NCBI RefSeq assembly: GCF_000687915.1
Contig: NZ_JHZY01000002.1
Location: 62,001 to 126,000 of the forward strand
Direction of reading: 5' to 3'
DNA length: 64,000 bases
DNA from: Leeuwenhoekiella sp. MAR_2009_132
GTDB taxonomy: Bacteria; Bacteroidota; Bacteroidia; Flavobacteriales; Flavobacteriaceae
Shown: piece by piece, positions 17,552-28,156 of the stretch
How positions within the stretch are numbered: position 1 is the first letter of the stretch
How the letters are laid out: each line of letters starts with the position of its first letter
Made by a program: the position numbers and the translations under genes
The notes under the pieces: model-generated
Database searches by the model: none
Told to the model about the DNA's origin: nothing
Seen by the model: only the letters and a program-made list of their open reading frames with translations

Positions 17552-19951
17552 TTAAAGCTCAATTTTAATGGTTTTTAATTTTTGAACATCAGTAAGGGCG
17601 AATTCTAAAATTTCGTTTTCATACGTATAACTTGAAATCTCATTATTATTTATCTTAATAGCTGTGGGTTTTGCTACAAAATGTACCCGTACGTTATACG
17701 TGCGCTTAGCTAATTCAAAATTTTTATAATCGGGATTAATGGTAATAGCTAAGGAATTTTCAGTATGCGCTGTAGTAATTTGAGTACGGGTATACATCCC
17801 TTTTTTATAGTCTAAGCTTTTACCATCATCATCATACAATTGAAATTCTGAATTTTTACCGGAGTAGATATCTAAGGTAATGACCTCCGGAGTTTTAGAC
17901 CCAATGGTTTCTAACCGGTCTTGTGTAGGTATAATAGCGCCTTCTTTAATAAATATAGGCATCTCGTCTAAGGGGCATAAGACATTTATAAAACGCTTCC
18001 CGGTATATGCTTCCTGTGTCCAGTAATTAATCCAATTTCCTTCGGGCAGATAAACCGTACGGGTTTTAGCTCCTTTTGTAGTAACGGGACAAATCATCAT
18101 AGCATCTCCTAATAAATATTGATCTGTTATAGCATATACATTGGGATCTTCCTGATAATCGAGCACTAATGCGCGCATGATTGGGCTTCCATCTTTATGG
18201 TTTTTATACATAGTACTGTATAAATAGGGGGTGAGGCTATAGCGTAGGTCGTCGTATTTCTTAAAGCTTGCCAGAGCTTCATCACCATATTTCCAGGGTT
18301 CTTTATAGTTGGGATGCTCCATACCAAACAAATGTGCTATAGGACTCATCAAACCAAACTGCGTCCATCTGATGTATAACTCGGGGTCTGCAACGTGTTC
18401 AAAACCACCCATACAATGCGCCCAGTTGCTCACGCCTGATAAACCAATATTTAACCCCGCTTTAATCACGGGTTCAAAATACTGCCATTCGCTAGGCCAG
18501 TCACCCGCAAAAATAAAGGGATAACGTTGAATACCGGCGTAGCCTTCTCGGGTATGATTCATTCCGCGTTGACCGTTATACGTTTCAAACTTCTTATAGG
18601 GTGCTTTAGCATAAACGAGCGGAAACAAATTATGCAATCGCTTGATCTCTTCGCCTTGAGGACCGGTTTTATCACTTTCATTGGCTTTTCGCCCAAAGGC
18701 ACTTCCTTCGTCGGTTTTAAAAAACATAGCACCCGAATCTGCAAGGCGCTTCGCTCCATTTTGCCACCACCAGTTTACAGCTTCTTCGTCAAAAAAGTTT
18801 ACAAATTCACCGGTATTATTGGGTTCGGGATATACAAAACCCGCTTCACGGGCCTGATCGAGTAAATTGAGTGTGTTACCATTATCAAAACGCGGTCTTA
18901 CGTGAACGCCCACCATACTTAAGTCCTGCGCATACAGGCTGTCAAACATAGCTTCGGGATTTTCAAAGGTTTCCCGCCATTCAAAAGTTGTAGCACCGCT
19001 GCCTCCATTTTTACCGAAAATACGCCAGGTAGAATCCAGATGTAAAATATCTATTGGAATATTAAGTGCTCTAAATTTTTTTACAAGCGCTACGGGATAT
19101 TGATCTGAAGTTAATTCTTCGTACCCCCAGGTTCCGCCGCTGTACGTCCCTACGTGCAGCCCTAAGGCAGCCTTAGGAAGTAACGGAGATTTACCAGTAA
19201 TGTCCGTATAGTGATCTAAGATCGCCGGAAAACCGGGCCCGTAGATAAAATAATAGTCGAGTTCCCCACCTTTAGCTTCAAACGTGTAGACATCGTTAGC
19301 GGTGTGTCCCATATCCCAGCGTGTTTCAAATGAAGTATGAAAAAATATCCCATATCCACGCGTACTCATAAAAAATGGCACCGGACTGTAATTGGCTTCC
19401 AAAACGTTGTAAGCACCGATAATATGGGGCAAACCCTCACCGCGACCCACCGTAAGATTGGTGATTTTACCTCTTCGGTCTAAGAAATCCATACTTTCGC
19501 CAAAGCCAAAGAAATGTTCGTCAGGAAATAATTCTTTTTGAGCGCCTACTACTTGATCTTTTGTATAATCTCCGGAGTTGGCATCTTTAGAAAGTATGTT
19601 TCCAAATTTATCTTTAATCGTTACCTGAACCGGATTTTTAGTTACTTCTACAAGGAGCTGCGCTGTTTTTAACTGAATTAAATCTGCAGTTTCTTTAAGA
19701 TCCCATTTGGTTTCTGCCCAGTCATACTGCGTTACCATATAGGGTTCATTAGGTTCAAAATTACCATCCCAGGAGGTTCTAAATCGTATAACAGCTGCGT
19801 TGCAGATCTCCATACACATATGACCTTTAGTTGTTTTAATCTGAATGTGTTTTTTATCCTGGCTTGTTATCGATTGAAAACTGCCTAAAGTGGTCTGGGC
19901 AGCAAGCGATGCTGTAATTAAAAGACTAAACAGAAAAATAGATAAGCGCAT
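17552..19951 (-). CDS. GH31 alpha-glycosidase, secreted
   Basis: I chose the ATG at 19951 because it begins a clean signal peptide (RLSIFLFSLLITASLAAQ); an ATG 36 bp upstream would bury it. The 799-residue protein has the GH31 N-terminal beta-sandwich (about residues 30-240; EHFFGFGESMDFLDRRG), a TIM barrel and a C-terminal sheet. The nucleophile Asp is in MFFKTDEGSAFG and the acid/base Asp is in FIFAGDWPSEWQ. Barrel landmarks IDILHLDSTWR and GVHVRPRFDNG agree. GH31 enzymes release alpha-linked sugars such as glucose, xylose or galactose; which one is not readable here. It is the last gene of the susC-susD-GH31 unit and may trim side chains of the imported or surface-bound polymer. Confidence 0.9.
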   Translation of the reverse strand: MRLSIFLFSLLITASLAAQTTLGSFQSITSQDKKHIQIKTTKGHMCMEICNAAVIRFRTSWDGNFEPNEPYMVTQYDWAETKWDLKETADLIQLKTAQLLVEVTKNPVQVTIKDKFGNILSKDANSGDYTKDQVVGAQKELFPDEHFFGFGESMDFLDRRGKITNLTVGRGEGLPHIIGAYNVLEANYSPVPFFMSTRGYGIFFHTSFETRWDMGHTANDVYTFEAKGGELDYYFIYGPGFPAILDHYTDITGKSPLLPKAALGLHVGTYSGGTWGYEELTSDQYPVALVKKFRALNIPIDILHLDSTWRIFGKNGGSGATTFEWRETFENPEAMFDSLYAQDLSMVGVHVRPRFDNGNTLNLLDQAREAGFVYPEPNNTGEFVNFFDEEAVNWWWQNGAKRLADSGAMFFKTDEGSAFGRKANESDKTGPQGEEIKRLHNLFPLVYAKAPYKKFETYNGQRGMNHTREGYAGIQRYPFIFAGDWPSEWQYFEPVIKAGLNIGLSGVSNWAHCMGGFEHVADPELYIRWTQFGLMSPIAHLFGMEHPNYKEPWKYGDEALASFKKYDDLRYSLTPYLYSTMYKNHKDGSPIMRALVLDYQEDPNVYAITDQYLLGDAMMICPVTTKGAKTRTVYLPEGNWINYWTQEAYTGKRFINVLCPLDEMPIFIKEGAIIPTQDRLETIGSKTPEVITLDIYSGKNSEFQLYDDDGKSLDYKKGMYTRTQITTAHTENSLAITINPDYKNFELAKRTYNVRVHFVAKPTAIKINNNEISSYTYENEILEFALTDVQKLKTIKIEL

Positions 19952-19976
19952 AGTAGTTGAGTTAAAATTATAAACA

Positions 19977-20014
19977 GGAATAGTCAAACACGCTTTAATG
20001 TGTTTGACTATTCT
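19977..20014 (-). terminator. Intercistronic hairpin between susD and GH31
   Basis: TAGTCAAACAC (19981-19991) pairs with GTGTTTGACTA (20000-20010) around an 8-base loop. The pairing extends three or four bases outward, making arms of about 14 bp. It lies between the susD stop and the GH31 start. It is probably a partial terminator or mRNA-stabilising structure that keeps SusC/SusD levels above the enzyme, as is common in PULs. Confidence 0.55.
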
Positions 20015-20038
20015 TTAAGTTAACCGGAATAATCACTA

Positions 20039-21928
20039 TTAGAATCCCGGATTTTGCATTGCTTGTTTTTCACTTGGAGACAAAGAAGCTCCATCAATTT
20101 TTAAAGCATCAAGGTACGACTGTGGTACCGGACGTAAGGTAAATTTCTCACTCACATTTGCCGCTGCATCAGGGTTAAATGCTTTTGCTCTGCTAATTAA
20201 ACGTTCAGTTCTGGTAAGATCTACCCATCTGTAGAATTCACCCATAAGTTCGCGTGCACGTTCATTAAGTACAAACTCTATAAATAAATCTGCTTTAGAA
20301 CCTGATCTTGCAGGGTACAACTGCGCATTTGCTTCTGGTGTGCCGGGTGTAAAAAAGGCTTCGGTGGCCTGCATAGCATCAGCAGTACTTGTAGTAACTC
20401 CGTAATTAACCTCAGGTTCTGTAAGGTAATAAACAAAACCACGATCTTCACCTTCTTTATATGCAGCACGCTCTCGTAACTCATTTATATAACCAAGTGC
20501 AGTATTGTAATCACCCATTCTGCCATAAGCTTCTGCTGCTATTAAATACGTCTCTCCCAGACGTGCAAGAATACCATCACGAGTTCCTTTAGCATCATTA
20601 AAGTTGGTTCTAAACGGGTCTGCATATTTTAGTAGGGAAGGGTAAGTGCTTATGTTATAATCTGTAGTTTGATTACCATTTTCATCAACTGCATATCTTG
20701 CAACCACCAGTGGCGCCAACGTTGATTTATAAGCAGGTGTAAAGCGCATATCGTCACGTTCATTCACCACATAGACTGCTGCAGTATCCCCTACATTAAA
20801 TTTTAATTCACCTACTAGATCTGGAGTGGGCGCTGTAGCTGCTGTCCATCTGGGTACAGAGTTTGTATTCTGAGCGATATATGAAGTCTGAAAACTCTTA
20901 TAAAATCTGGAGTCATTTACCCGGTCAAAATTATCAAGGCCATAGTCTGTAGGCTTTAAGCGCTGAAATTCCCGTCCATCTGCAAGATTACGCGTCATAC
21001 CCGGAAAGAAGCGATAGACTGATAAGAAATACAGGTGCGTTTGATTTCCGTATCTCCCTAAAAGTGCCTGTGTATTGTCAAACTGTGCGGCTAGTAGAAT
21101 TTCAGATAATTGCTCGTTAGCCCCATTTACAGCGGTATAATTAAAAATATCTTTATAATTAGGTGCTAGTGAACGCTCACTGATTACCTGATCTGCAAGA
21201 GTAGCCGCCATTTGTAAATCGTTTGGCTGTGTTATTTCGGCATTCAATTCGCTAGCTCGCGTAAGATATGCTTTAGCTAAATAATGACGTGCTGCAGCTT
21301 TTGTGAGTCGGCCTTCCTGAGTTTCTTCAGTAGGAAGCATTTCTACCGCTTTTGTCAAATCATCTATTAATAAATTAAAAACATCTGCCTTAGGCTGTCT
21401 GGGGAAATCTGCACGATCTGTCGTTATAGGTTCTGTAGATATTGGCACATCACCAAACTGCGTTACGAGATTGTAATAATTAAACCCTCTAAAAAAATAG
21501 AGTTCTCCCATACGCGTATCTCGCAAAGCGGGAGTTTCTGCAAGCACTTCTGGAATTTTAGAAATACCAATATTCGCGAGATTTATCTGCGCATACATAT
21601 TGTTCCAATAAGGCGCAAGATTGTCTCGTTCTGTAGCATCTAATTCACTGCTGTATTGATTCCATTTGATGTGGTTTGTGCCCCCACCATTAGTAAAGGT
21701 GTCAGTCCCATAATTGGTTAAAACATACGACCATTCATAATTAAAATGAAAGCGTAAGCCCTCATAAGCACCGTTTACAAGTTCTTCTAATCCTTCTGGC
21801 GAGTTGTAGCGCTCCTGCGTAAGTACTGCCACCAGTTCTTCCTGTATGAAATCATCGCTGCAAGAGCTGTAACCCAATGGAAGAGCAGCAAGTGCGCAAA
21901 GTGTTATTTTTTTATATAAATTTTTCAT
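20039..21928 (-). CDS. susD: SusD-family surface glycan-binding lipoprotein
   Basis: This 629-residue protein starts with a lipoprotein signal (ALAALPLGYSSCSDDF, lipobox Cys near residue 23). The TPR-like SusD fold is visible: QERYNSPEGLEELVNGAYEGL, RMGELYFFRGFNYYNLVTQFGDVP (the central SusD motif), AAARHYLAKAYLTRASE, and near the end LIEFVLNERARELMGEFYRWVDLTRT (RagB/SusD C-terminal motif). It captures oligosaccharides at the cell surface and acts as the lid of the SusC transporter, whose gene ends 11 bp upstream. At 629 residues it is larger than the 500-550 usual for SusD, which fits a large branched ligand. It belongs to the RG-I-type PUL. Confidence 0.93.
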   Translation of the reverse strand: MKNLYKKITLCALAALPLGYSSCSDDFIQEELVAVLTQERYNSPEGLEELVNGAYEGLRFHFNYEWSYVLTNYGTDTFTNGGGTNHIKWNQYSSELDATERDNLAPYWNNMYAQINLANIGISKIPEVLAETPALRDTRMGELYFFRGFNYYNLVTQFGDVPISTEPITTDRADFPRQPKADVFNLLIDDLTKAVEMLPTEETQEGRLTKAAARHYLAKAYLTRASELNAEITQPNDLQMAATLADQVISERSLAPNYKDIFNYTAVNGANEQLSEILLAAQFDNTQALLGRYGNQTHLYFLSVYRFFPGMTRNLADGREFQRLKPTDYGLDNFDRVNDSRFYKSFQTSYIAQNTNSVPRWTAATAPTPDLVGELKFNVGDTAAVYVVNERDDMRFTPAYKSTLAPLVVARYAVDENGNQTTDYNISTYPSLLKYADPFRTNFNDAKGTRDGILARLGETYLIAAEAYGRMGDYNTALGYINELRERAAYKEGEDRGFVYYLTEPEVNYGVTTSTADAMQATEAFFTPGTPEANAQLYPARSGSKADLFIEFVLNERARELMGEFYRWVDLTRTERLISRAKAFNPDAAANVSEKFTLRPVPQSYLDALKIDGASLSPSEKQAMQNPGF

Positions 21929-21939
21929 CTTGCTTTTTT

Positions 21940-24900
21940 TTAAAATGTAACATTAAGTCCTACAACAAAACTGTTTGTTGTGATAGACGAGGCGCTGTTG
22001 TTAGAACCCCCATTTTGAAAACTACTATCAGGATCTAAGAAATCTGCTTTCGAATATAACCACGGGTTTATTGCCTGAGCATAAATTTTTAAGTTTGACA
22101 AGCCTATTTTTTCGATATAGTTTTTTTCAAAATTATACCCGAGTGATACATATCTTAGCTTGATGAATGATCCATCCTGATAATTCATAGAACTAAAGAA
22201 CAGGGGTTGACCGCCATTGTTGTAATTCGGTCTAGGATATGCATTGGTAGGATTATTTGGTGTCCAGTAATCTACTGCGCGATGCACGTATTGACCTTGT
22301 AAATCTACCGCTCCACCACGTATGGTAGCACCCCATTCTGAATATAAGAATGCACTTAAATCCCAATTTTTATAGCTGAAGGTATTGATAAGTCCACCTA
22401 TCCATTCCGGATTGCCATTACCTATTATCTGACGGTCGTTAGTAGGATCTATAATACCATCGTTATTTACATCCTGTACTCTAATATCTCCCGGCTCATA
22501 ATCTGCACCGTTGTCATTGTAACGTGCAAGCTCAGCTGCATCTGCAGTTTGCCAAATACCTATTTTTTTGAAATCGTAAATAGCACCTACTGGCTGGCCT
22601 ATAAAATAGCCGTTATTAATATCATCATCTTTACTTCCGTCAACCAGTGATACAATTTCAGTACGGCTTGAGGTAAAAGTTAAGTCAGATGTCCATCTAA
22701 AATCAGGACTTTCAATATTTACCGTAGAAAGCGCCAGTTCAACTCCTGTATTCTTGGTTTTTCCGGCGTTGACTGTAATCGTACCGTAACCCGTAACCGA
22801 GTTTGGCGTTTTATTTAAAAGAATATCATCGGTATTTGCTACATAATATTCAATAGAACCTGTAATTCTATTGTTTAGAAAACCATAATCTAATCCCAGG
22901 TTAATTTGTTGTGTATGTTCCCAACCTAAATTTCTATTGGGCAAGCTTCCCTGATCTGTACCTTTAGGATCCCCTACGACATAACCGGGTGCTGCAATAG
23001 AACCAAATATATACGGAAGCCTAACCAGTCCTCCAGAAGTCGAGTAGGGGCAACAGCCTGATTACCTACTTCACCATAACCCAGTCGTAATTTAAACTGA
23101 TTGATCCAGTCTATATCTTTCATAAAATCTTCCTGCTCCATTTTCCAACCTAAAGCCAATGATGGAAAGAAATCCCATTTATTACCTTCACTTAATACGG
23201 AAGCAGCATCTGCACGACCGGTTACCGTTAAGAGGTATTTGTCTAGAAGGCCGTAATTTAAACGAGCCATATACGAGGTAAGTGTACGTTTAGTATAACT
23301 AGACCCCCAGCCATCAAGAGCTCCACGGTTTGTTGAGCCCAGGTTGTACCATAACTGACTATCATACGGTAAATCTGAAGCAGTCATATCATTACTTTCG
23401 CCGGTAACACGTGACGAACTTTGTAGCAGGGTAACCCCTACATTGTGTAAATCATTAAAGTTTTTATTGTAGTACAGTAGGTTTTCAAGCGTCCAGGATA
23501 CACTCTCGCTGGTTGAGTAGCGTGCATAATTTGTAGAAGAAGAACTGCCACCACCTCGTAAACTTGATTCCGCACTTTGAAACTGACCATTTCTAAAATT
23601 ACGAATATCGGGACCAAAGATGGTCTTAAACCTTAAGCCTTCAGCTAATTTTAATTCCGCAAAAAAGCTGCCAAACATACGTGCAGTTTTACGCTCGTTG
23701 ATCACTTCACCAATATCGCGTATTGGGTTTATGATATTTGGGTTACCACCGGGATTAAAAATATAATCTCCATTAGCATCATAAGGTTGCGCATAAGGTA
23801 ACTGTCCTAAAGCCGCTTCATAAAGCGTTCTTGACCCTCTTGATCCTCCGGCTGCATACCCATAATCCTGTACCGAATAACTCGCATTGATCGTTCCTCC
23901 TATGGTAAACCAGTCTACCGGAGATAATTCTAAATTCATCAAAGCACTGTAGCGTTTGTATTCCTGACCCGGTACGGTTCCCTGTTGATCTAAATAACCT
24001 GTAGAGATATAGGCTTTCATTTTTTCAGTACCCATATTGGCACTCAGGTTGTGTTGCTGTAAAATACCTGTTTGTTCTGCAAAATCGGTCCAGTTTGCAG
24101 TAGGTACCTGTGAACCGTCATATACCGGTATTTCACTTACACCATAAAGGGCCTGCTCTTCTGCAGTCGCAGGGCGGGTTTGTACGATGCGTGCATCACG
24201 GTCAACCCAGGAGTACCCGTCTAAAATATTATTTAATGCCGTCTCATCACCGCCAAAATACTGTGCATCTAAGATTGGGTCTGCATAGCCCTTACTCTGA
24301 TAAAGACCGGCACCGCGTAACGCATCTCGTCTGTATTCGGCATAGTCTCCTGCATTCCAATAGTCAGCAAGATTACGTATGTTTTCGACAGTTACATTGG
24401 TACTGTAGTTTAATTGAAATCTTCCGTCTTTACCACTTTTGGTAGTTACTAATACCACGCCGTTTGCACCACGTGAACCATAAATAGCAGTTGCCGAAGC
24501 ATCTTTTAGAATCTCAACAGATTCAATATCATTAGGATTGAATGCTTCTAAGCCACCCGATTGCAGCGGTACACCGTCAACCACATACAGAGGACTGCTA
24601 TTACCGCTTATAGAGCGTTCACCACGTATACGTATAGAACCTATTTCACCCGGTCTCGCATTAGATGAAATATTTACCCCGGCAGCTTTACCCTGAATAC
24701 CTTGTAAAGTGTTTTGAACCGGGAAGTCATTGAGTTCATCTGCAGATACCTGCGAGATAGCACCAGTTATATCTGACTTCTTTTGGGTACCATATCCCAC
24801 TACGATGACGGCGTCTAATTCTGAGCTATCTTCTTGTAACGTAATAGGATATGAATTTGCAGCACCTACAAGTTGCGAAATCGATTTCATTCCTACAAAA

Positions 24901-25130
24901 GAAAAAAGGAGGGTTTGGCCTTCATTAGCCTGTAAGCTGTAATTACCGTCAAAATCGGTTTGGGTACCTGTTGAGGTTCCCTGTACAATGACATTAACTC
25001 CCGGGAGCGGCATTCCCTGAGAATCTGTAACGGTACCCGATACTGTTTTTTCTTGTGCCCAGATGGTTATACTAAGCATTAAAAAACTTAAAAACAGTAC
25101 GATGTGTTTTTGCGTTTTTTTCATATTCAT
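21940..25130 (-). pseudogene. susC: SusC-family TonB-dependent transporter, interrupted by a frameshift
   Basis: Two frames together encode an almost complete SusC of about 1060 residues. The first (25130-22974) has a signal peptide, a carboxypeptidase-regulatory-like domain (GVNVIVQGTSTGTQTDFDGN), the TonB box region VDAVIVVGYG-like (here LDAVIVVGYGTQ), the plug (ILKDASATAIYGSRGANG) and most of the barrel. The second (from about 23042 to 21940) carries the end of the barrel (NLGWEHTQQINLGLDYGFL, IKLRYVSLGYNF, terminal VVGLNVTF). The break is near 23038-23045: after QAVAPT the frame shifts, and the next frame reads TSGGLVRLPYIFGS, exactly what a SusC should have. One missing base (for instance one T of ACTTCG) explains it. 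Either the gene is inactivated or there is a sequence error. No STN/FecR-type N-terminal extension is present. Confidence 0.9.
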
Positions 25131-25200
25131 TAATTTTTAGAGAGATAAACTAGCATTAGTTGTTTGTGCTTTAAAATTAAATAAAGGAAACGGTAGCGCT

Positions 25201-25230
25201 ATCCTGTACTTACTGTGCTGTACTGTCCTG
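25201..25230. promoter_or_regulatory. Candidate operator cluster, susC/GH106 divergent promoter
   Basis: Two overlapping copies of a motif lie here: ATCCTGTACTTACTG (25201-25215) and CTGTGCTGTACTG (25213-25225). The second is identical over 13 bases to the site in front of the rhamnose operon at 59240-59252. They lie about 70-100 bp upstream of susC and 160-190 bp upstream of the GH106 gene. They are probably bound by the GntR regulator encoded at 59328-60374. Confidence 0.55.
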
Positions 25231-25285
25231 CTTTATGTTAATATAGTCGTGGTAGTTTCTACTATACATTAATTAGTGTGCTCAA

Positions 25286-25301
25286 CAGGACGGCACAGGA
25301 T
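25286..25301 (-). promoter_or_regulatory. Candidate operator upstream of GH106
   Basis: Read on the minus strand this is ATCCTGTGCCGTCCTG, matching the rhamnose-operon site ATCCTGTGCTGTACTG at 14 of 16 positions. It is inverted relative to the 25201 copy, so the two sites face each other across 55 bp. It is about 90 bp before the GH106 start. The rest of the 260-bp divergent region holds no other recognisable signal. Confidence 0.55.
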
Positions 25302-25390
25302 AGCATTTGATTTATGAACTTTTATTTTTAGCATAACTTGAATACCTGTAGCATACCCACTTATTTTTAGCAATTAATTACCTTGAATTA

Positions 25391-28129
25391 ATGACCTATA
25401 CCAACCCTAAATATTTATTGATCCTCTCAGCCTTAATGGTTTTTTTAAGTTGTAAAACGCAAGAGCATCAAGAACCGTTAAAAAATTCGATCTGGCCTGA
25501 AGTTACCAATACCACTAAGCCGTGGACACGCTGGTGGTGGATGGGTAGTGCAGTAGATAAACCCAATCTAAAAAAACACCTCATTGCTTTTCAAGAAGCA
25601 GGTCTTGGCGGAGTGGAAATTACTCCCATATATGGTGTAAAAGGGGAAGAAGCTAATTTTCTAGATCATCTTTCTCCAAAATGGCTGGAGATGCTAGATT
25701 ATACCATTTCTACCGCAGACAGTCTTGGTCTGGGAGTCGATATGGTTTTAGGAACCGGCTGGCCTTATGGTGGGCCACAGGTTACAAAAGAGTTTGCCGC
25801 AACCAAGCTGGTAGTGTCTACTTATACGGTAAGAAAAGGAGTTGCCTTTACTAGCGCCATTCATCCACCAGCTATCGAAAAGCAACCTGCAGTGTTCTCT
25901 GCTTTGTTAGCTTACGACGACGATGGAAACTTAAAAGATTTAACGACACAAGTTAGTGACGGGACAATTTCATGGGAGAATCCTGATGCAGACTATACCG
26001 TATATGCCTTATTTACCGGTAAAACAGGTCAGCAGGTAAAACGGTCTGCCCCGGGTGGTGCAGGTTATACTTTAGATCATTATTCTAACGAAGCTTTTGA
26101 GGCATACGTAAAACCTTATGATTCTGCATTTGCGAAATTAAATGGAAATCTTCGTGCTATTTTTAATGATAGTTATGAAGTATATGGTACCGATTTTACA
26201 CCTAAGTTCTTTTCTTTTTTTGAAGAACACAGAGGTTACGATCTTAAACAACATATCAATCTTTTATTGAGTGAAGAAGACGAGGAACTGGGCAATCGGG
26301 TAAAAGCAGATTACAGGCTTACCATTTCTGAATTATTATTGACCCAATTTGATGAACCCTGGACTAAATGGGCAAACACCCATAATTTTAAAACCAAATT
26401 GCAGGCACATGGTTCGCCGGGCAATTTGATCGACTTATATGCATCGGCAGATATTCCCGAGTGTGAGACTTTTGGCTCTATGCCGTATGATATACAGGGT
26501 TTTAGACGCGAAGCCGAAAATATACGTAGCGGTGATGCAGATCCTGTAATGCTGAAGTTTTCGTCTTCCGCAGGGCATATCGCCGGGAAACCTTTAATTT
26601 CTTCAGAGACATTTACGTGGTTACGCGAGCATTTTAAAACCGCACTTTCACAAACAAAACCGGAAGCAGAAGAGTTGTTGCTTAATGGGGTAAATCATAT
26701 CTTTTTACATGGCTCTACCTATTCACCGGAGCGTGCAGGTTGGCCGGGCTGGAAGTTTTATGCTTCTGTAAATTTTAGTCCTAATACTACGATATGGGAG
26801 GATGTACCTGCTCTATTTTCGTATTTGACTAATGTGCAATCTGTTTTACAAGAGGGTAAACCCGATAATGAGACTTTATTATACTGGCCTATTCAGGATG
26901 AGTGGAACAAATTTCAGCACGGTAAATTGTTCTTTGAGTTTAAAATTCACTCGCTAGAGGAGTGGTTGCTGGGTACACCCTTTTATAATACTACTCAGGA
27001 ACTGATGCAAAAAGGTTATGGAGTAGATTTTCTTTCAGATGATTTTCTAAAACAAGCAACTGTTGTAGATGGAAAGATCGTTCTACCCGGCGGTAGCTAC
27101 AAGTCTTTGGTAGTCCCAGATACTGATTTTATGCCATTGGCAACACTTCAAAAATTAATTGAATTGAAAAATCAGGGAGCTTCGGTACTATTTAGAGGCT
27201 TACCAGAAAGTGTTCCGGGGTTTTATAAATATGTGCAGCAAACCCAAGAATTAAAATCACTTATCGAAACTAATTCTCTTTCAGCAACTGATTTAGAAAC
27301 CGGTTTGCAAGCAGCTTCAGTGTATCCCGAGACTTTAGTAAACACAGGGTTAAAATTTATAAGACGGGATGTTGATGGAAGCAAAATTTATTATTTGGTA
27401 AATCATACCGCAAATGCTATTGATCACTATATTCCGCTTGCGGGAACAGTTGAGAATGTGCTGATTTTAGATCCGCTTACGCGAAAGGCGGGAGCTGCAC
27501 GTACCAAAAAAGCAAATGGTGTTACTACTGTAAACGTGCAAATCGCATCTGGTGATGCCTTAATTCTTAAAACAAATACTTCAGTTGCTGCAGATGACTG
27601 GGTGTATACTAATCCTATAAATTCAGGAATTGAGTTGACCAATCCCTGGAAAATTTCATTTGAAAAGGGTGGTCCTGTCTTACCCGAAGCTGTAGAAATG
27701 AAAAGCCTAAAATCCTGGACGACTTTAGGTAAGGAAGCCGAAGAATTTTCAGGAACAGCCGTATACACAACAATGTTTAATACGCCAGATGTTGAAGCAG
27801 ATGCGTGGCGCTTAGATTTAGGCGACGTACGGGAAAGTGCAGCAGTTTGGTTAGATGATGTGTATATAGGTACTGCCTGGTCTGTACCCTATGTTCTTGA
27901 TTTAGGTAAACTAGATTCGGGAAAACATACTTTAAAAATTAAAGTCACCAATCTTGCAGCAAACAGACTTCGTGCTAAAGAACTACGCGGTGAAGAATGG
28001 AAAATTTTTTATGAGATCAATATGGTAAATAAAGATTACAAACCTTTTGACGCTACCGTATGGGAACCTACTCCTTCTGGTTTATTAAGTCCCGTAAAAT
28101 TGATTCCGCTTAAAACAACAACAAACTAA
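25391..28129 (+). CDS. GH106 alpha-L-rhamnosidase, lipoprotein
   Basis: This 912-residue protein starts with a lipoprotein signal (ILSALMVFLSC, Cys near residue 21). The diagnostic GH106 opening follows: TRWWWMGSAVDKPNLKKHL, GLGGVEITPIYGVKG, and LGLGVDMVLGTGWPYGGPQV. The barrel also has IFNDSYEVYGTDFTPKF (acid at the strand end) and SSETFTWLREHFKTALSQ. The C-terminal part is a beta-sandwich (WRLDLGDVRESAAVWLDDVYIGTAW, cut here by length). GH106 enzymes remove non-reducing L-rhamnose with inversion, and in RG-I loci they act on rhamnose exposed by the lyase and the unsaturated-uronyl hydrolase. It is the first gene of the divergent plus-strand unit. The length agrees with the family. Confidence 0.9.
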   Translation: MTYTNPKYLLILSALMVFLSCKTQEHQEPLKNSIWPEVTNTTKPWTRWWWMGSAVDKPNLKKHLIAFQEAGLGGVEITPIYGVKGEEANFLDHLSPKWLEMLDYTISTADSLGLGVDMVLGTGWPYGGPQVTKEFAATKLVVSTYTVRKGVAFTSAIHPPAIEKQPAVFSALLAYDDDGNLKDLTTQVSDGTISWENPDADYTVYALFTGKTGQQVKRSAPGGAGYTLDHYSNEAFEAYVKPYDSAFAKLNGNLRAIFNDSYEVYGTDFTPKFFSFFEEHRGYDLKQHINLLLSEEDEELGNRVKADYRLTISELLLTQFDEPWTKWANTHNFKTKLQAHGSPGNLIDLYASADIPECETFGSMPYDIQGFRREAENIRSGDADPVMLKFSSSAGHIAGKPLISSETFTWLREHFKTALSQTKPEAEELLLNGVNHIFLHGSTYSPERAGWPGWKFYASVNFSPNTTIWEDVPALFSYLTNVQSVLQEGKPDNETLLYWPIQDEWNKFQHGKLFFEFKIHSLEEWLLGTPFYNTTQELMQKGYGVDFLSDDFLKQATVVDGKIVLPGGSYKSLVVPDTDFMPLATLQKLIELKNQGASVLFRGLPESVPGFYKYVQQTQELKSLIETNSLSATDLETGLQAASVYPETLVNTGLKFIRRDVDGSKIYYLVNHTANAIDHYIPLAGTVENVLILDPLTRKAGAARTKKANGVTTVNVQIASGDALILKTNTSVAADDWVYTNPINSGIELTNPWKISFEKGGPVLPEAVEMKSLKSWTTLGKEAEEFSGTAVYTTMFNTPDVEADAWRLDLGDVRESAAVWLDDVYIGTAWSVPYVLDLGKLDSGKHTLKIKVTNLAANRLRAKELRGEEWKIFYEINMVNKDYKPFDATVWEPTPSGLLSPVKLIPLKTTTN

Positions 28130-28156
28130 TTACTTGATAAATTAAAGAATACTCTG

